Shown: positions 1 through 7,134, counted from the stretch's first letter. The stretch: 8,250 bases of DNA from Moraxellaceae bacterium (GCA_002402125.1 NVVG01000141.1:4149-12398); one strand, 5' to 3'. Notes: generated by a model from the sequence alone, not told the origin. Made by a program: numbers and translations.

Positions 1-194
1 AATCAACCTTAAAACCCGCAACTAGATGATAATCGAGGTTATTTTGTGCCGCTCTTACCTCGCTTACACTCTGCTTTATTCGAATGTGCCATAAACCAGT
101 GGATATTAGTCGAAAATGTTAGATTTTTCCTCACTCTGAAACTGCATAAAATGGGATAACTGTGCTTTAATTTACCTATAGCTATCCCCATAGG

Positions 195-221
195 TTGCAT
201 CACAAAGGAGATGGTTATAAA
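195..221 (+). promoter_or_regulatory. Weak candidate promoter for the 7TM receptor/regulator unit
   Basis: TTGCAT at 195-200 could act as a -35 element, and TATAAA at 216-221 as a -10 element with a short 15-base spacer. A TG at 212-213 gives an extended -10 flavour. Transcription would start near 228, just ahead of the ribosome binding site at 237-242. This is pattern matching only; the short spacer and the AT-rich background make it weak. Confidence 0.22.
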
Positions 222-236
222 AAACATAGATCCTGT

Positions 237-242
237 GGAGGG
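237..242 (+). promoter_or_regulatory. Ribosome binding site that decides the start of the 7TM receptor
   Basis: GGAGGG lies 6 bases before a TTG at 249. Starting there gives a protein that opens with Met-Lys and a hydrophobic core, a normal signal peptide. The longer reading from TTG at 195 has no suitably spaced ribosome binding site and would put 18 polar, His/Lys/Gly-rich residues in front of the signal peptide. Confidence 0.7.
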
Positions 243-248
243 CATATC

Positions 249-1505
249 TTGAAGGTTGGTCAGCTGATACTATTAATCACGTTATTGTTAACCTCAAAAG
301 AGGTACTAACGGCTGATTTGATTGCTGACAAAACCGCAAGCCAGCTCAATATGGAGCCCTATATTAGCTACTATTTTGATACCAGCAAAAACCTTGAAAT
401 AGCTGACATCAAAAATACCAACAATACCTTAACCTGGATCTCACCAGCCGATAAGCACCTCGACTTTAGCATCTCGGATGCTGCGGTATGGATCAAAGCC
501 ACTCTAAACAATTCATCAGACACCCCGATAACTCGAGTCATTGAACTGCCTTATTCGCTCATCGATAGTGTCGAGTTCTACCATATCAACCCTGGCGGCC
601 GCTTATTGTCGAACTACATTATGGGGAGCGAACTCCCCTTCTATTCACGCCCTATCCCACATCATAATTTCGTGATTCCGGTTACTCTAGCAGCCAATAG
701 CAGCAGTGAAATATTCCTTAGATTGATGGGAAGTCACTCGCTACAAGCGTATATACAACTCTGGACTAACGAGGCATTCTGGGAAAGAAGCCAACGAGAA
801 AACCAACGTAACTTTGTCTATTTCTCTCTAGTATTAGCACTCATGGCATATGCGCTTTACCGATCATCAGCACAACCTCGGATTCGCCGTGTTATTTTTC
901 CGGGCATGGTCATCACCCCGCTATTAGCACTACTCACCATTGAAGGTTACGCTTTTCAATATGTGTGGCCAGAACACCCTTTTTGGAACAAAGTAGGTCT
1001 CGCTACCCTTATACCTGGCTCACTTACATTCTTGTCACTTTACACCTATATTATCTTTTCCAAGATGGCCGCAGGCGATCGCTGGCATCACAGTTTACTG
1101 TCGTTAAGTGTCATTAATATATTTTTACTCCTGGCCCCTATCGTTATCAACTACGACACTGCCCTCACTATCGGTCTCATTGCCGCCTTGATGTATTTGG
1201 CCTTGTTAGGTTATCTATCCATTAAACACTGGGCCAAATTGTCACACCCCAATAGAGTTACCATATTAGGATTTTCCTGGTTATCTATAAGCACCCTTAT
1301 TTTTATCTTAGAAATCACCAGCATCATCCCTTCATTCCCGCTCATTGAAGCACCGCTACAAGTCGGTTTTTTTCTATTTATCTTTAGCTTATTTTGGGCC
1401 CAGCTCAGCATATACACACGAGCCCGATCACTATCTAAAAAAAAAGCAGCAACACTCGAAGATGTAACACTGCCAACTCAAGTCGACACAAACGCGTGTC
1501 AATAG
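249..1505 (+). CDS. Stand-alone 7TMR-DISM family receptor (no transmitter domain)
   Basis: A membrane receptor of the 7TMR-DISM type (seven transmembrane receptors with diverse intracellular signalling modules), 418 residues from the TTG start. Residues 1-22 look like a signal peptide ending in a TA-like cleavage region. Residues about 40-175 fit the extracellular beta-sandwich 7TMR-DISMED2 domain that in this family is thought to bind carbohydrate or other small ligands; the W-I-K-A-T-L-N-N strand near 81-88 and the L-W-T-N-E end near 171-175 are typical. Seven hydrophobic segments follow at roughly 187-206, 213-235, 247-271, 282-300, 304-325, 335-357 and 363-388. Family members usually continue into a histidine kinase, GGDEF or similar output domain. 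Here only about 30 polar residues (R-A-R-S-L-S-K-K-K onward) remain before the stop, so the output must be a separate protein. The response regulator starts 13 bases downstream and is the obvious partner. The ligand is unknown. The family call is firm; the partner role is inferred. Confidence 0.83.
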   Translation: MKVGQLILLITLLLTSKEVLTADLIADKTASQLNMEPYISYYFDTSKNLEIADIKNTNNTLTWISPADKHLDFSISDAAVWIKATLNNSSDTPITRVIELPYSLIDSVEFYHINPGGRLLSNYIMGSELPFYSRPIPHHNFVIPVTLAANSSSEIFLRLMGSHSLQAYIQLWTNEAFWERSQRENQRNFVYFSLVLALMAYALYRSSAQPRIRRVIFPGMVITPLLALLTIEGYAFQYVWPEHPFWNKVGLATLIPGSLTFLSLYTYIIFSKMAAGDRWHHSLLSLSVINIFLLLAPIVINYDTALTIGLIAALMYLALLGYLSIKHWAKLSHPNRVTILGFSWLSISTLIFILEITSIIPSFPLIEAPLQVGFFLFIFSLFWAQLSIYTRARSLSKKKAATLEDVTLPTQVDTNACQ

Positions 1506-1518
1506 GGCAACCATTCCT

Positions 1519-2772
1519 ATGAATACTCAACCAATAAATTCGAGCCTGAGCAAACTTAAAACCATCCTTATCATAGACGATGATTTGTTCATTCAAAAAT
1601 TCATCAGTAAAATGCTAGGCAGCAATTTTCACCCCTCCTGTGCTAGCACTGGCATAGATGGCATTGAAAAAGCGAAGACACAAATACCAGACATTATTCT
1701 TCTCGATGTAGAAATGCCAGGTATGAATGGTTACGAAGTCTGCGATGCACTAAAACATGAAGAAGCAACTGCCAATATCCCGGTAATTTTTCTTTCAGGT
1801 AAAACATCAATTCGAGAACGAATGCTAGGGTACGAAGCTGGCGCAGTCGACTTTCTCACCAAACCCTGTGAAAAAGAAGAACTAATCGCCAAACTTAATG
1901 TCCACAGTGAACAGCATTCCGAACATAAAGCACTCGCCGACAAAATGGAAAATGCCTCAAAAACCGCATTAACCGCAATGATTGGCAACAATGAGCTCGC
2001 TCAAGTTATTCAATTTATGGAAAGCTGCTATGAAGTGTCGTCTTTTAATCATCTGGCGACACGCTTTTTCCACGTCACGAATAGTCTAAAGCTCAACTGC
2101 TGCTTGCTTTTTTGTACTACCGAAGGAAATCTGTTTTTTTCCTCAACATCAGATGTCACCCCTCTTGAAAAAGAACTTATACCCGCTCTACATGCCGCAG
2201 GAAATCGATTTCACGACTTTGGTAGCAGAACACAGATCACCTACCCAAGAGTTGCGCTTTTAATTAAGAACATGCCGATTAACGACATGACAACCTATGG
2301 ACGCTACAAAGATCTTTTACCTTCTTTACTAAGTGCAACTGACACAAGAATAAAATCACTGGATACTGAACATGCGTTAATTCAACAAAGCCGTAGCATT
2401 GCCGCCTCGTTCGAAGCAGTAAACAGCACGCTGATAAATCTTGCTGACTCGATAGATAGCGGTCACGATAAAGTGATTACGTCTATGAAAGATATGCTTT
2501 CAGAATTGGAAAGCAAGTTATACCGAATGGGATTAGACGATGATCAAGAAGCATTCTTATTAAACCAGATTGGTAATGTCCTGAATTCCACACATGATTT
2601 AGATGACCAAACAGCAACCGTACGCAGTGCATTTGAAACAATCTCACGCTTACTTTGCCATCTAACAGAACGTCAACAAAACATCTTAGATATGATATTT
2701 TCTCGTTTCGAGCAAGTTTCCGAAACTGACATCCCCAATAAAACCAATGAAACAGACATCGATATTTTTTAA
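1519..2772 (+). CDS. Response regulator with REC domain and unrecognised C-terminal half
   Basis: A cytoplasmic two-component response regulator of 417 residues. The N-terminal REC domain (about 14-135) is complete: acidic cluster D20-D21-D22, phospho-acceptor D63 in L-L-D-V-E-M-P-G, switch residue S93 in F-L-S-G, and K115 in L-T-K-P. It should therefore be phosphorylatable. The remaining ~280 residues are not a helix-turn-helix, GGDEF, EAL, HD-GYP or PP2C domain that I recognise. Residues about 150-280 look alpha/beta and could be a degenerate GAF-like fold (strands around C-C-L-L-F-C and V-A-L-L-I-K); residues about 280-400 are almost all helical with coiled-coil character. Output may thus be protein-protein interaction. 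No strong ribosome binding site precedes the ATG (AGGG lies about 15 bases away), so translation is probably coupled to the receptor gene ending 13 bases upstream. No kinase is visible nearby. Confidence 0.9.
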   Translation: MNTQPINSSLSKLKTILIIDDDLFIQKFISKMLGSNFHPSCASTGIDGIEKAKTQIPDIILLDVEMPGMNGYEVCDALKHEEATANIPVIFLSGKTSIRERMLGYEAGAVDFLTKPCEKEELIAKLNVHSEQHSEHKALADKMENASKTALTAMIGNNELAQVIQFMESCYEVSSFNHLATRFFHVTNSLKLNCCLLFCTTEGNLFFSSTSDVTPLEKELIPALHAAGNRFHDFGSRTQITYPRVALLIKNMPINDMTTYGRYKDLLPSLLSATDTRIKSLDTEHALIQQSRSIAASFEAVNSTLINLADSIDSGHDKVITSMKDMLSELESKLYRMGLDDDQEAFLLNQIGNVLNSTHDLDDQTATVRSAFETISRLLCHLTERQQNILDMIFSRFEQVSETDIPNKTNETDIDIF

Positions 2773-3098
2773 TTTTTCTAACTAAACATTGCCTATTTCC
2801 CTCATAGGGATTCACCTCTCCACCTTTACCCACTACTCATGTTTAACAGGGCCCTATACATCCCCTCTCTATCACTCCGAACCCAATAGATAGAAAACCA
2901 GTAGCAATGGTAATAATACCATCCAAATCCGACAATAGTTCACTTTTCAATCGGGCCAACAAAAGCCATAATTACCTTACTAACCAACTACAAGAACGAA
3001 TGAAAACAAAAACGACATTAACAACATTAATATAACAAGCTAATAAATACCGTATGCCTACAAATTTAACCGATGTTATCTTCCGCCTACAATAGGCC
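2773..3098. other. Non-coding gap between regulator and chemoreceptor genes
   Basis: This AT- and A/C-rich stretch carries no credible reading frame. Small dyads are present: ATGGTA/TACCAT with an ATAA loop near 2908-2923, an AGGGCCCT palindrome near 2848-2855, and GCCTA-CAA-TAGGC at 3085-3097 directly before the terminator. GCCTACAA occurs twice, at 3056-3063 and 3085-3092, so the upstream copy could compete for the same TAGGC. A loose promoter-like pair (TTAACA at 3018-3023, TAATAA at 3041-3046) precedes this. It could be a long 3' untranslated region or a small RNA. Confidence 0.5.
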
Positions 3099-3131
3099 AA
3101 AGGGTAAAGCTGCTTAGCTTTACCCTTTTTT
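3099..3131 (+). terminator. Strong intrinsic terminator after the response regulator
   Basis: AAAGGGTAAAGCT (3099-3111) and its perfect complement AGCTTTACCCTTT (3116-3128) form a 13-bp stem with a GCTT loop, followed by a run of six T (3126-3131). The T-run is on the plus strand, so it mainly stops transcription coming from the regulator, 326 bases upstream. Read from the chemoreceptor side, only three U follow the stem, so termination in that direction would be weaker, though the long stem 31 bases past that stop codon may still help. Confidence 0.85.
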
Positions 3132-3146
3132 ATTGCTACTTCACTC

Positions 3147-3160
3147 CCCACATATGTGGG
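3147..3160. repeat. 14-bp perfect palindrome at the chemoreceptor 3' end
   Basis: CCCACATATGTGGG is its own reverse complement with no spacer. It sits one base beyond the chemoreceptor stop codon (TAG at 3162-3164 on the minus strand). It could be an operator-type dyad or an RNA 3'-end structure; nothing in the sequence decides between these. Confidence 0.6.
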
Positions 3161-3161
3161 T

Positions 3162-4787
3162 CTAATCTAAAGTAAATTCACTGACAGAGTCTTTTAATGC
3201 GCTCGATAAGTCACCAAGCATTTGGGTGGTGCTAATCACTTGTTTTACTGCCGTTTGATTATCGGTCGTCATAGCCTCTATCTTGCGAACATTTGCGTCT
3301 ATAGCAGCACTTTCTTTGGCTTGCGACTCGACGGCGGCCTCTAATGCGTTTAGCTCCGAAACAGACAGCGCCGCCCTAGAGTTGAGCTCACTTAAGGGTT
3401 TAACCATTTGTTGAATTAAACTTACGCCAGCCTCTAACTCAACCCGCGCCCCAGCGATCCTCTCAACTGCTGTGTGTGTTTCCCCATCAATGGCGTCAAT
3501 CACTGCATTAATTTCTTCTGTTGCTTGTGCGGTACGTAGCGCCAAGTTTCGTACTTCATCGGCAACCACCGAAAAACCTCGGCCACTGTCACCGGCTCTA
3601 GCGGCTTCAATAGCGGCATTAAGAGCTAGTAAATTGGTTTGCTCTGCAATATTTTTTACTGTTGTCACTAGTTCCCGGATGGAAATTGAGCGTTCTCGAA
3701 GGGCTTCCACTGCATCTGCAGTGCTAACAATGGTTGATGATATTTTTTCAAACTCAGTAGTTGTTTGATGTATTAGGTCTTCGCCTTCGGCCGCTATTAT
3801 CTTTGCAGATTCTGCATGCTCTTTTGCCTCTTTGGCGGTTGCAGCAGCCTGCACGCTGCCAGCAGAAAAAGTAATCATAGATTCGCTAATACGTAACACA
3901 GCTTCAATTTGCTCTCGTGAGCCGGCCTCAACTTGATTAACCGGCTTTTCCAGGTCGGATGCCGAATGATGAACACCACTAGAAGAATCGCGAATAGACG
4001 AGATCAAGCTATTTAAACCGCTATTCATATTCTGAAAAGCAGACAATAACGCGCCAATTTCGTCGCTTCGTGACACCGTATCCAACTGACGCAGATCACC
4101 TTCGCTCATGCGTTTCGCTACCGCCACCGCAATACCTATAGGTTTCACAATACTGTTGCTCACCAGTACCGCTAGCAGTGCGCCTAAACCCAGGGCTAGG
4201 GCAGATAATATGGCCATTATAGTGATGGCCTGTTGATTATCTTTTTCAGCCGCTTGCTGCTCGATATTCAATGCTTGCTGTTGCTGTTCCAAAAACTGGT
4301 CGATGGCTAACAGTAACGCCTCTAGGGCCGGTTGAGTATTTTTATTAAAATCGCGGATAGCCTCTTTAGCATCATATTCAACAATCTCCACGGTTTCCAA
4401 AAAGGCCTCTTTGTAGATCATGCGTTTTTCAATCAACGCACTAAGCTGGTTAGTTTCTTGCGCGCCTGCTTCAACACCAAAACCGTCAATAATTTTGTCT
4501 AACACTTTGTTATGGGCATCCATTTTTGTATACAACTTAATCCGTTGCTGGCGATCCGTGGTTGAGAGAATTTGCAGCAAACTTATCGCCGCAGCTTGTG
4601 CTTGAATATTGATCTCAGAAGCAAGTATCACCCGCGCCACATCTTCATCTACAAATTTTTGGGAATATTCTGACAAACTGTTCAAGCGAAACAGTGCCAA
4701 CATAGTAATAACTATGAGTAACGAAAGTATTATGGAAAAACTGAATCCCAAACGAACACTAATTTTAAATTTCGACAACAAATACAT
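3162..4787 (-). CDS. Methyl-accepting chemotaxis protein (transmembrane chemoreceptor)
   Basis: A chemoreceptor of 541 residues that signals to CheA/CheW. Order of parts: short cytoplasmic start; TM1 about 13-34; an all-helical periplasmic sensing region about 35-186 resembling a four-helix bundle, rich in Gln/Ala and ending in a Q-rich helix; TM2 about 187-210; HAMP about 213-262 (K-P-I after TM2, then M-S-E-G-D-L and D-E-I-G); and a cytoplasmic coiled-coil signalling domain about 270-541. The highly conserved hairpin tip is intact at about 378-413 ([20 protein letters not shown] and [12 protein letters not shown]). No C-terminal CheR-binding pentapeptide is seen. The start is the ATG preceded by GTGAGG at 6 bases; a longer reading from TTG at 4814 would add nine residues and lacks such a site. 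The gene stands alone, converging on the regulator and diverging from the thioesterase. Its ligand cannot be told. Confidence 0.95.
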   Translation of the reverse strand: MYLLSKFKISVRLGFSFSIILSLLIVITMLALFRLNSLSEYSQKFVDEDVARVILASEINIQAQAAAISLLQILSTTDRQQRIKLYTKMDAHNKVLDKIIDGFGVEAGAQETNQLSALIEKRMIYKEAFLETVEIVEYDAKEAIRDFNKNTQPALEALLLAIDQFLEQQQQALNIEQQAAEKDNQQAITIMAILSALALGLGALLAVLVSNSIVKPIGIAVAVAKRMSEGDLRQLDTVSRSDEIGALLSAFQNMNSGLNSLISSIRDSSSGVHHSASDLEKPVNQVEAGSREQIEAVLRISESMITFSAGSVQAAATAKEAKEHAESAKIIAAEGEDLIHQTTTEFEKISSTIVSTADAVEALRERSISIRELVTTVKNIAEQTNLLALNAAIEAARAGDSGRGFSVVADEVRNLALRTAQATEEINAVIDAIDGETHTAVERIAGARVELEAGVSLIQQMVKPLSELNSRAALSVSELNALEAAVESQAKESAAIDANVRKIEAMTTDNQTAVKQVISTTQMLGDLSSALKDSVSEFTLD

Positions 4788-4793
4788 TGCGTA

Positions 4794-4799
4794 CCTCAC
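4794..4799 (-). promoter_or_regulatory. Ribosome binding site that sets the chemoreceptor start
   Basis: On the minus strand this reads GTGAGG, six bases before the ATG at 4787. It favours that ATG over the in-frame TTG at 4814 further upstream. Confidence 0.65.
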
Positions 4800-4941
4800 G
4801 CCTAACTCATTCAACCGCTATCTATTGAGAGTAGTTGAAAATAGTGCTGACGAACACCTACTCACCCTAGGTATATCGAGAGGTTTTAGCTAATGCTGAC
4901 TAACGTAAGTGCTATTTACAAAGAGACTCTTGGGTCAGATC

Positions 4942-4956
4942 GAACGGGTACCGTTC
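4942..4956. repeat. Dyad in the divergent intergenic region
   Basis: GAACGG and CCGTTC (6-bp perfect arms) flank a three-base centre GTA. The dyad lies between the chemoreceptor and thioesterase genes, where a regulator of either could bind. Nearby at 4921-4931 is a shorter dyad, AAGAG-A-CTCTT. No convincing promoter elements could be fixed around them, so an operator role is only a possibility. Confidence 0.4.
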
Positions 4957-4970
4957 CAGTGGCGTCACGA

Positions 4971-4994
4971 CATATGCCTAGATAAGGCTATATG
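4971..4994 (+). promoter_or_regulatory. Hairpin covering an alternative start of the thioesterase
   Basis: CATATGCCT (4971-4979) can pair with AGGC-ATATG (4985-4988 and 4990-4994), with a five-base AGATA loop and one bulged T at 4989. The paired part includes most of an AAGG ribosome binding motif (4984-4987) and the ATG at 4992. If translation starts there, the fold would hide the start site. The preferred start is downstream at 5052, in which case this is only leader structure. Confidence 0.3.
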
Positions 4995-5051
4995 ACTAAC
5001 GTTCAATTATATATAATGCCATTACCAAAACAAACCTGTGGATACAGCAAT

Positions 5052-5447
5052 ATGTGGAGCCCAATTTTCACCTTACCGGTGCAAATCTATTACGAAGATA
5101 CTGACCACTCTGGCGTGGTGTACCACCCGAATTTCCTTAAATATTTTGAGCGCGCTAGAGAACACGTTATCGACAGTGATTTACTGGCTAAATTGTGGAA
5201 TGAAAAAGGCTTGGGATTTGCGGTATATAAGGCAAACTTAACCTTTCAAGAAGGTGTTGAGTTTGCCGATGTCTGTGAAATCCGTACCAAATATCGCTTA
5301 GACGGCAAATTCAAAACGGCATGGTTACAAGAAGTATGGCGCCCAGGGGGCAAACGCGCGGCAGTAATCGGTGAAATTGAGATGATCTGTATGGATAAAA
5401 ACAAACAACTACAACCCATACCAGTAGAAGCCTTAAGTGCTCTCTAA
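5052..5447 (+). CDS. Hotdog acyl-CoA thioesterase, YbgC/Orf6-like, beside the PUFA synthase
   Basis: A 131-residue 4HBT/YbgC-family hotdog thioesterase that hydrolyses acyl-CoA or acyl-carrier thioesters. The signature Y-Y-E-D-T-D-H-S-G-V-V-Y-H-P-N-F is at residues 13-28. D18 aligns with catalytic Asp17 of Pseudomonas 4-hydroxybenzoyl-CoA thioesterase, and F-E-R-A-R-E follows at 32-37. It closely resembles, from memory, the Orf6 thioesterase associated with the Photobacterium profundum pfa cluster, which prefers long-chain acyl-CoAs. Its place next to pfaD therefore suggests release of the PUFA product. The start is uncertain. ATG 5052 gives the normal family length but has only a weak GTGGA 9 bases upstream; ATG 4992 (AAGG 4 bases upstream) would add 20 unconserved residues; ATG 5016 is a third option. 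The stop lies within the first copy of a 13-bp tandem duplication. It converges on pfaD with a 42-base gap. Confidence 0.87.
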   Translation: MWSPIFTLPVQIYYEDTDHSGVVYHPNFLKYFERAREHVIDSDLLAKLWNEKGLGFAVYKANLTFQEGVEFADVCEIRTKYRLDGKFKTAWLQEVWRPGGKRAAVIGEIEMICMDKNKQLQPIPVEALSAL

Positions 5448-5471
5448 AAGTGCTCTCTAAGACTTCTACTG
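5422..5471. repeat. Long inverted repeat between convergent thioesterase and pfaD
   Basis: CAGTAGAAG (5422-5430) and CTTCTACTG (5463-5471) are perfect 9-bp arms. After one C-A mismatch (5431/5462), CTTA (5432-5435) pairs with TAAG (5458-5461). The result is a stem of 9 + 4 bp with a 22-base loop. It spans the last codons and stop of the thioesterase and ends 18 bases past the pfaD stop. No T-run follows on either strand, so it is not a textbook intrinsic terminator, but it could protect or define both mRNA 3' ends. Confidence 0.75.
5435..5460. repeat. Exact 13-bp tandem duplication at the thioesterase stop codon
   Basis: AAGTGCTCTCTAA occurs twice head to tail (5435-5447 and 5448-5460) with no mismatch. 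The TAA closing the first copy is the thioesterase stop, so the second copy is untranslated and the protein is unchanged. The duplication sits at the top of the inverted repeat at 5422-5471. Removing one copy leaves the same stem with a 9-base loop, so it looks like a recent slippage event in the hairpin. Confidence 0.93.
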
Positions 5472-5489
5472 CTAGGTCAAGATGAGGAA

Positions 5490-7109
5490 CTAACCTAGAG
5501 GTTGTGGTGTGTAGATCGCAAAAGTTGAAGGCAATACCACTCCTTGCATTTTTAATGCTTGGATACGCTGAATATACACAGCACCTTGCATAAGGTGAGT
5601 TGCTACATCCACCGCACGTCGATTTTCCACCGCTTCTAGATATGAGCCCTTCACCCAGGCATTAAAAGCCCCCAGTGCGGAACCTGCCCATATCTGATAA
5701 TCCATTTCACGGCCTGGCTCACCGGTATTAGCCCAACGAGACGATAGGCCTAGATACCAACGAAAAATAAGCGCCATTTTTCGCTTCGGATTGCCCTTCG
5801 CATTGGCAATCAACTCAGGGTCTCGTTCTTCGAAGAACTCAACGGTACCTTTCCAAATATCTTCCAATGGTGCACGAAATACTTGTTTTTCTAATTTTTG
5901 ACGTTCATCAGCAGGAATATCATCGATAGAATCATATTCACGATAGAGGTCGTAGAGTTTCTGCGCACGCATAGGAAACAACGTGCCTCTTTTAAGTACT
6001 TGCAGCTTCACACCCATCTCAAACATATCGGCAGCGGGTGCCATAGTTACGTCTGCCATTTGTGCTACGGCCAACGCCTTACGCACGGGATCGGATGAAC
6101 CTGACTCCAAACAGGGCTGGTTGATACTCCCGGTCACGATAAAGTCCGCACCCAGTGCAAAGGTGGCTAATGTCGCCTGAGGAGTACCAACACCACCACC
6201 TGCGCCCACACGTAAAGTTTCTGGGTATTGGCGCTCAGCTTGGATCTCATCTCTTAAGGCGATAATCGCAGGTAGCAAGGTTACCATTGGACGGTTATCC
6301 GTGTGACCACCAGAATCAGCTTCTGCAGTAATGTCATCACACATGGGGACCTGTTGTGCTAACTCGGCTTGTTGCGCCGTGATCAGCCCCTTCTCAACTA
6401 GCGGTGTGAGGTATTTTAATGGCGCTGGTTCCATAAAATGCCTTGCAACCTCAGTACGGGATATCTTGGCGATGATACGATTGCCTATAACGGTTTTACC
6501 GTTAGCATCAAGCGACAAACCCGCCGCCCGATAACGTACTACTTGCTCGGTTAACCCTAAAAAAGCAGAGGCTTCTACGGTTGTCACCTTATACTTTAAA
6601 AAGAGGTCAACGTTGCCTCTTTCTAAGGCTGGTTCTTTCGGGCTATGAATCAAATTAGCCGCATAGGGTCCATCAGGAAGCTCCGCTTGGATTTGTTTCA
6701 AAGAATTTTCCACGTGAGATGGCACACAACCACCGGCACCAAAAGAACACAAAATTCCGGCTTTACCGAGGGCGATCACTAACTCTGCCGATGCAATACC
6801 ATTGGCCATGGCCCCAGCATAATAGGCGTAGCAGGTTTTATGCGCTTCTCGAAACGCAGGGTCACCTAACTGGTCAACACTGGATGCAGCAACAAAAGCG
6901 ACTACATTGTGATTGCCATTTTTTTCGCCTGGGTAAGCCTCATGGCTCACACCGATCACACCATTATTTTCTACAAAGTAACAGGCCTTATCAACACTAC
7001 GTAATTTTTCTTGGATACCTGCTTCATCATAAGAAACCGTCGCTTCTGGCACAGACCAATTCCACTGAGGACTTAGACTGTTTTTTGTTATAGATACATT
7101 GTTCGTCAT
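5490..7109 (-). CDS. pfaD: PfaD, flavin-dependent enoyl reductase of the PUFA synthase
   Basis: The trans-acting enoyl reductase of Pfa polyunsaturated fatty acid synthases. It reduces enoyl-thioester intermediates on the ACPs of PfaA in the cytoplasm, using a flavin as in the FabK/nitronate monooxygenase family. The 539-residue length is normal for PfaD. Visible marks are a TIM-barrel core with G-I-L-C-S-F-G-A-G-G (118-127), the family motif A-E-A-D-S-G-G-H-T-D-N-R-P (262-274), G-A-G-G-G-V-G-T-P-Q-A (302-312), and G-A-D-F-I-V-T-G-S-I-N-Q (320-331), where the flavin phosphate is expected to bind. The PfaD-specific C-terminal part carries W-Y-L-G-L-S-S-R-W (451-459) and D-Y-Q-I-W-A-G (470-476). 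The ATG is preceded by AAAGGA at 9 bases. It follows pfaC by 92 bases on the same strand, the usual pfaC-pfaD order. No frame damage is seen. The phosphopantetheinyl transferase PfaE is not in this window. Confidence 0.96.
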   Translation of the reverse strand: MTNNVSITKNSLSPQWNWSVPEATVSYDEAGIQEKLRSVDKACYFVENNGVIGVSHEAYPGEKNGNHNVVAFVAASSVDQLGDPAFREAHKTCYAYYAGAMANGIASAELVIALGKAGILCSFGAGGCVPSHVENSLKQIQAELPDGPYAANLIHSPKEPALERGNVDLFLKYKVTTVEASAFLGLTEQVVRYRAAGLSLDANGKTVIGNRIIAKISRTEVARHFMEPAPLKYLTPLVEKGLITAQQAELAQQVPMCDDITAEADSGGHTDNRPMVTLLPAIIALRDEIQAERQYPETLRVGAGGGVGTPQATLATFALGADFIVTGSINQPCLESGSSDPVRKALAVAQMADVTMAPAADMFEMGVKLQVLKRGTLFPMRAQKLYDLYREYDSIDDIPADERQKLEKQVFRAPLEDIWKGTVEFFEERDPELIANAKGNPKRKMALIFRWYLGLSSRWANTGEPGREMDYQIWAGSALGAFNAWVKGSYLEAVENRRAVDVATHLMQGAVYIQRIQALKMQGVVLPSTFAIYTPQPLG

Positions 7110-7118
7110 TTTTGCATT

Positions 7119-7134
7119 TCCTTTAATACAAAGG
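7119..7134 (-). promoter_or_regulatory. pfaD ribosome binding site within a small hairpin
   Basis: On the minus strand, AAAGGA (7124 to 7119) precedes the pfaD ATG by 9 bases. Just upstream, CCTTT (7134 to 7130) can pair with AAAGG across a GTATT loop. The 5-bp AU-rich stem is weak, so it would only modestly slow ribosome loading. Confidence 0.4.

Noticed and set aside
34..62. CGAGGT/ACCTCG inverted repeat in the left intergenic region
   Set aside because: Six-base arms with a 17-base spacer and no T-tract or promoter context; expected by chance.
39..245. Open frame of 68 codons on the minus strand over the left intergenic region
   Set aside because: No recognisable domain or clear ribosome binding site, and it overlaps the start region of the well-supported 7TM receptor gene.
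195..248. 18-residue N-terminal extension of the 7TM receptor from an upstream TTG
   Set aside because: It would place a polar stretch before a good signal peptide and has no ribosome binding site; GGAGGG points to TTG 249.
211..252. 13-codon mini-ORF whose TGA overlaps the receptor TTG start
   Set aside because: Overlap is suggestive of coupling, but the AAAGGAG motif abuts its ATG with no spacer, so initiation there is unlikely.
2483..2833. 116-codon minus-strand frame over the end of the response regulator
   Set aside because: Antisense shadow of a clearly coding region, with no domain and unlikely composition.
4788..4920. Sigma-28 (flagellar) promoter for the chemoreceptor
   Set aside because: CTCGATAT on the minus strand resembles the -10 part, but no TAAA lies at the required distance upstream.
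5472..5498. CTAGGT/ACCTAG inverted repeat as terminator for pfaD
   Set aside because: Only six base pairs with a 15-base loop and no T-tract; too weak to call.
6719..7093. 124-codon plus-strand frame inside pfaD
   Set aside because: His/Gln/Arg-rich translation typical of an antisense shadow of a conserved gene; no family resemblance.
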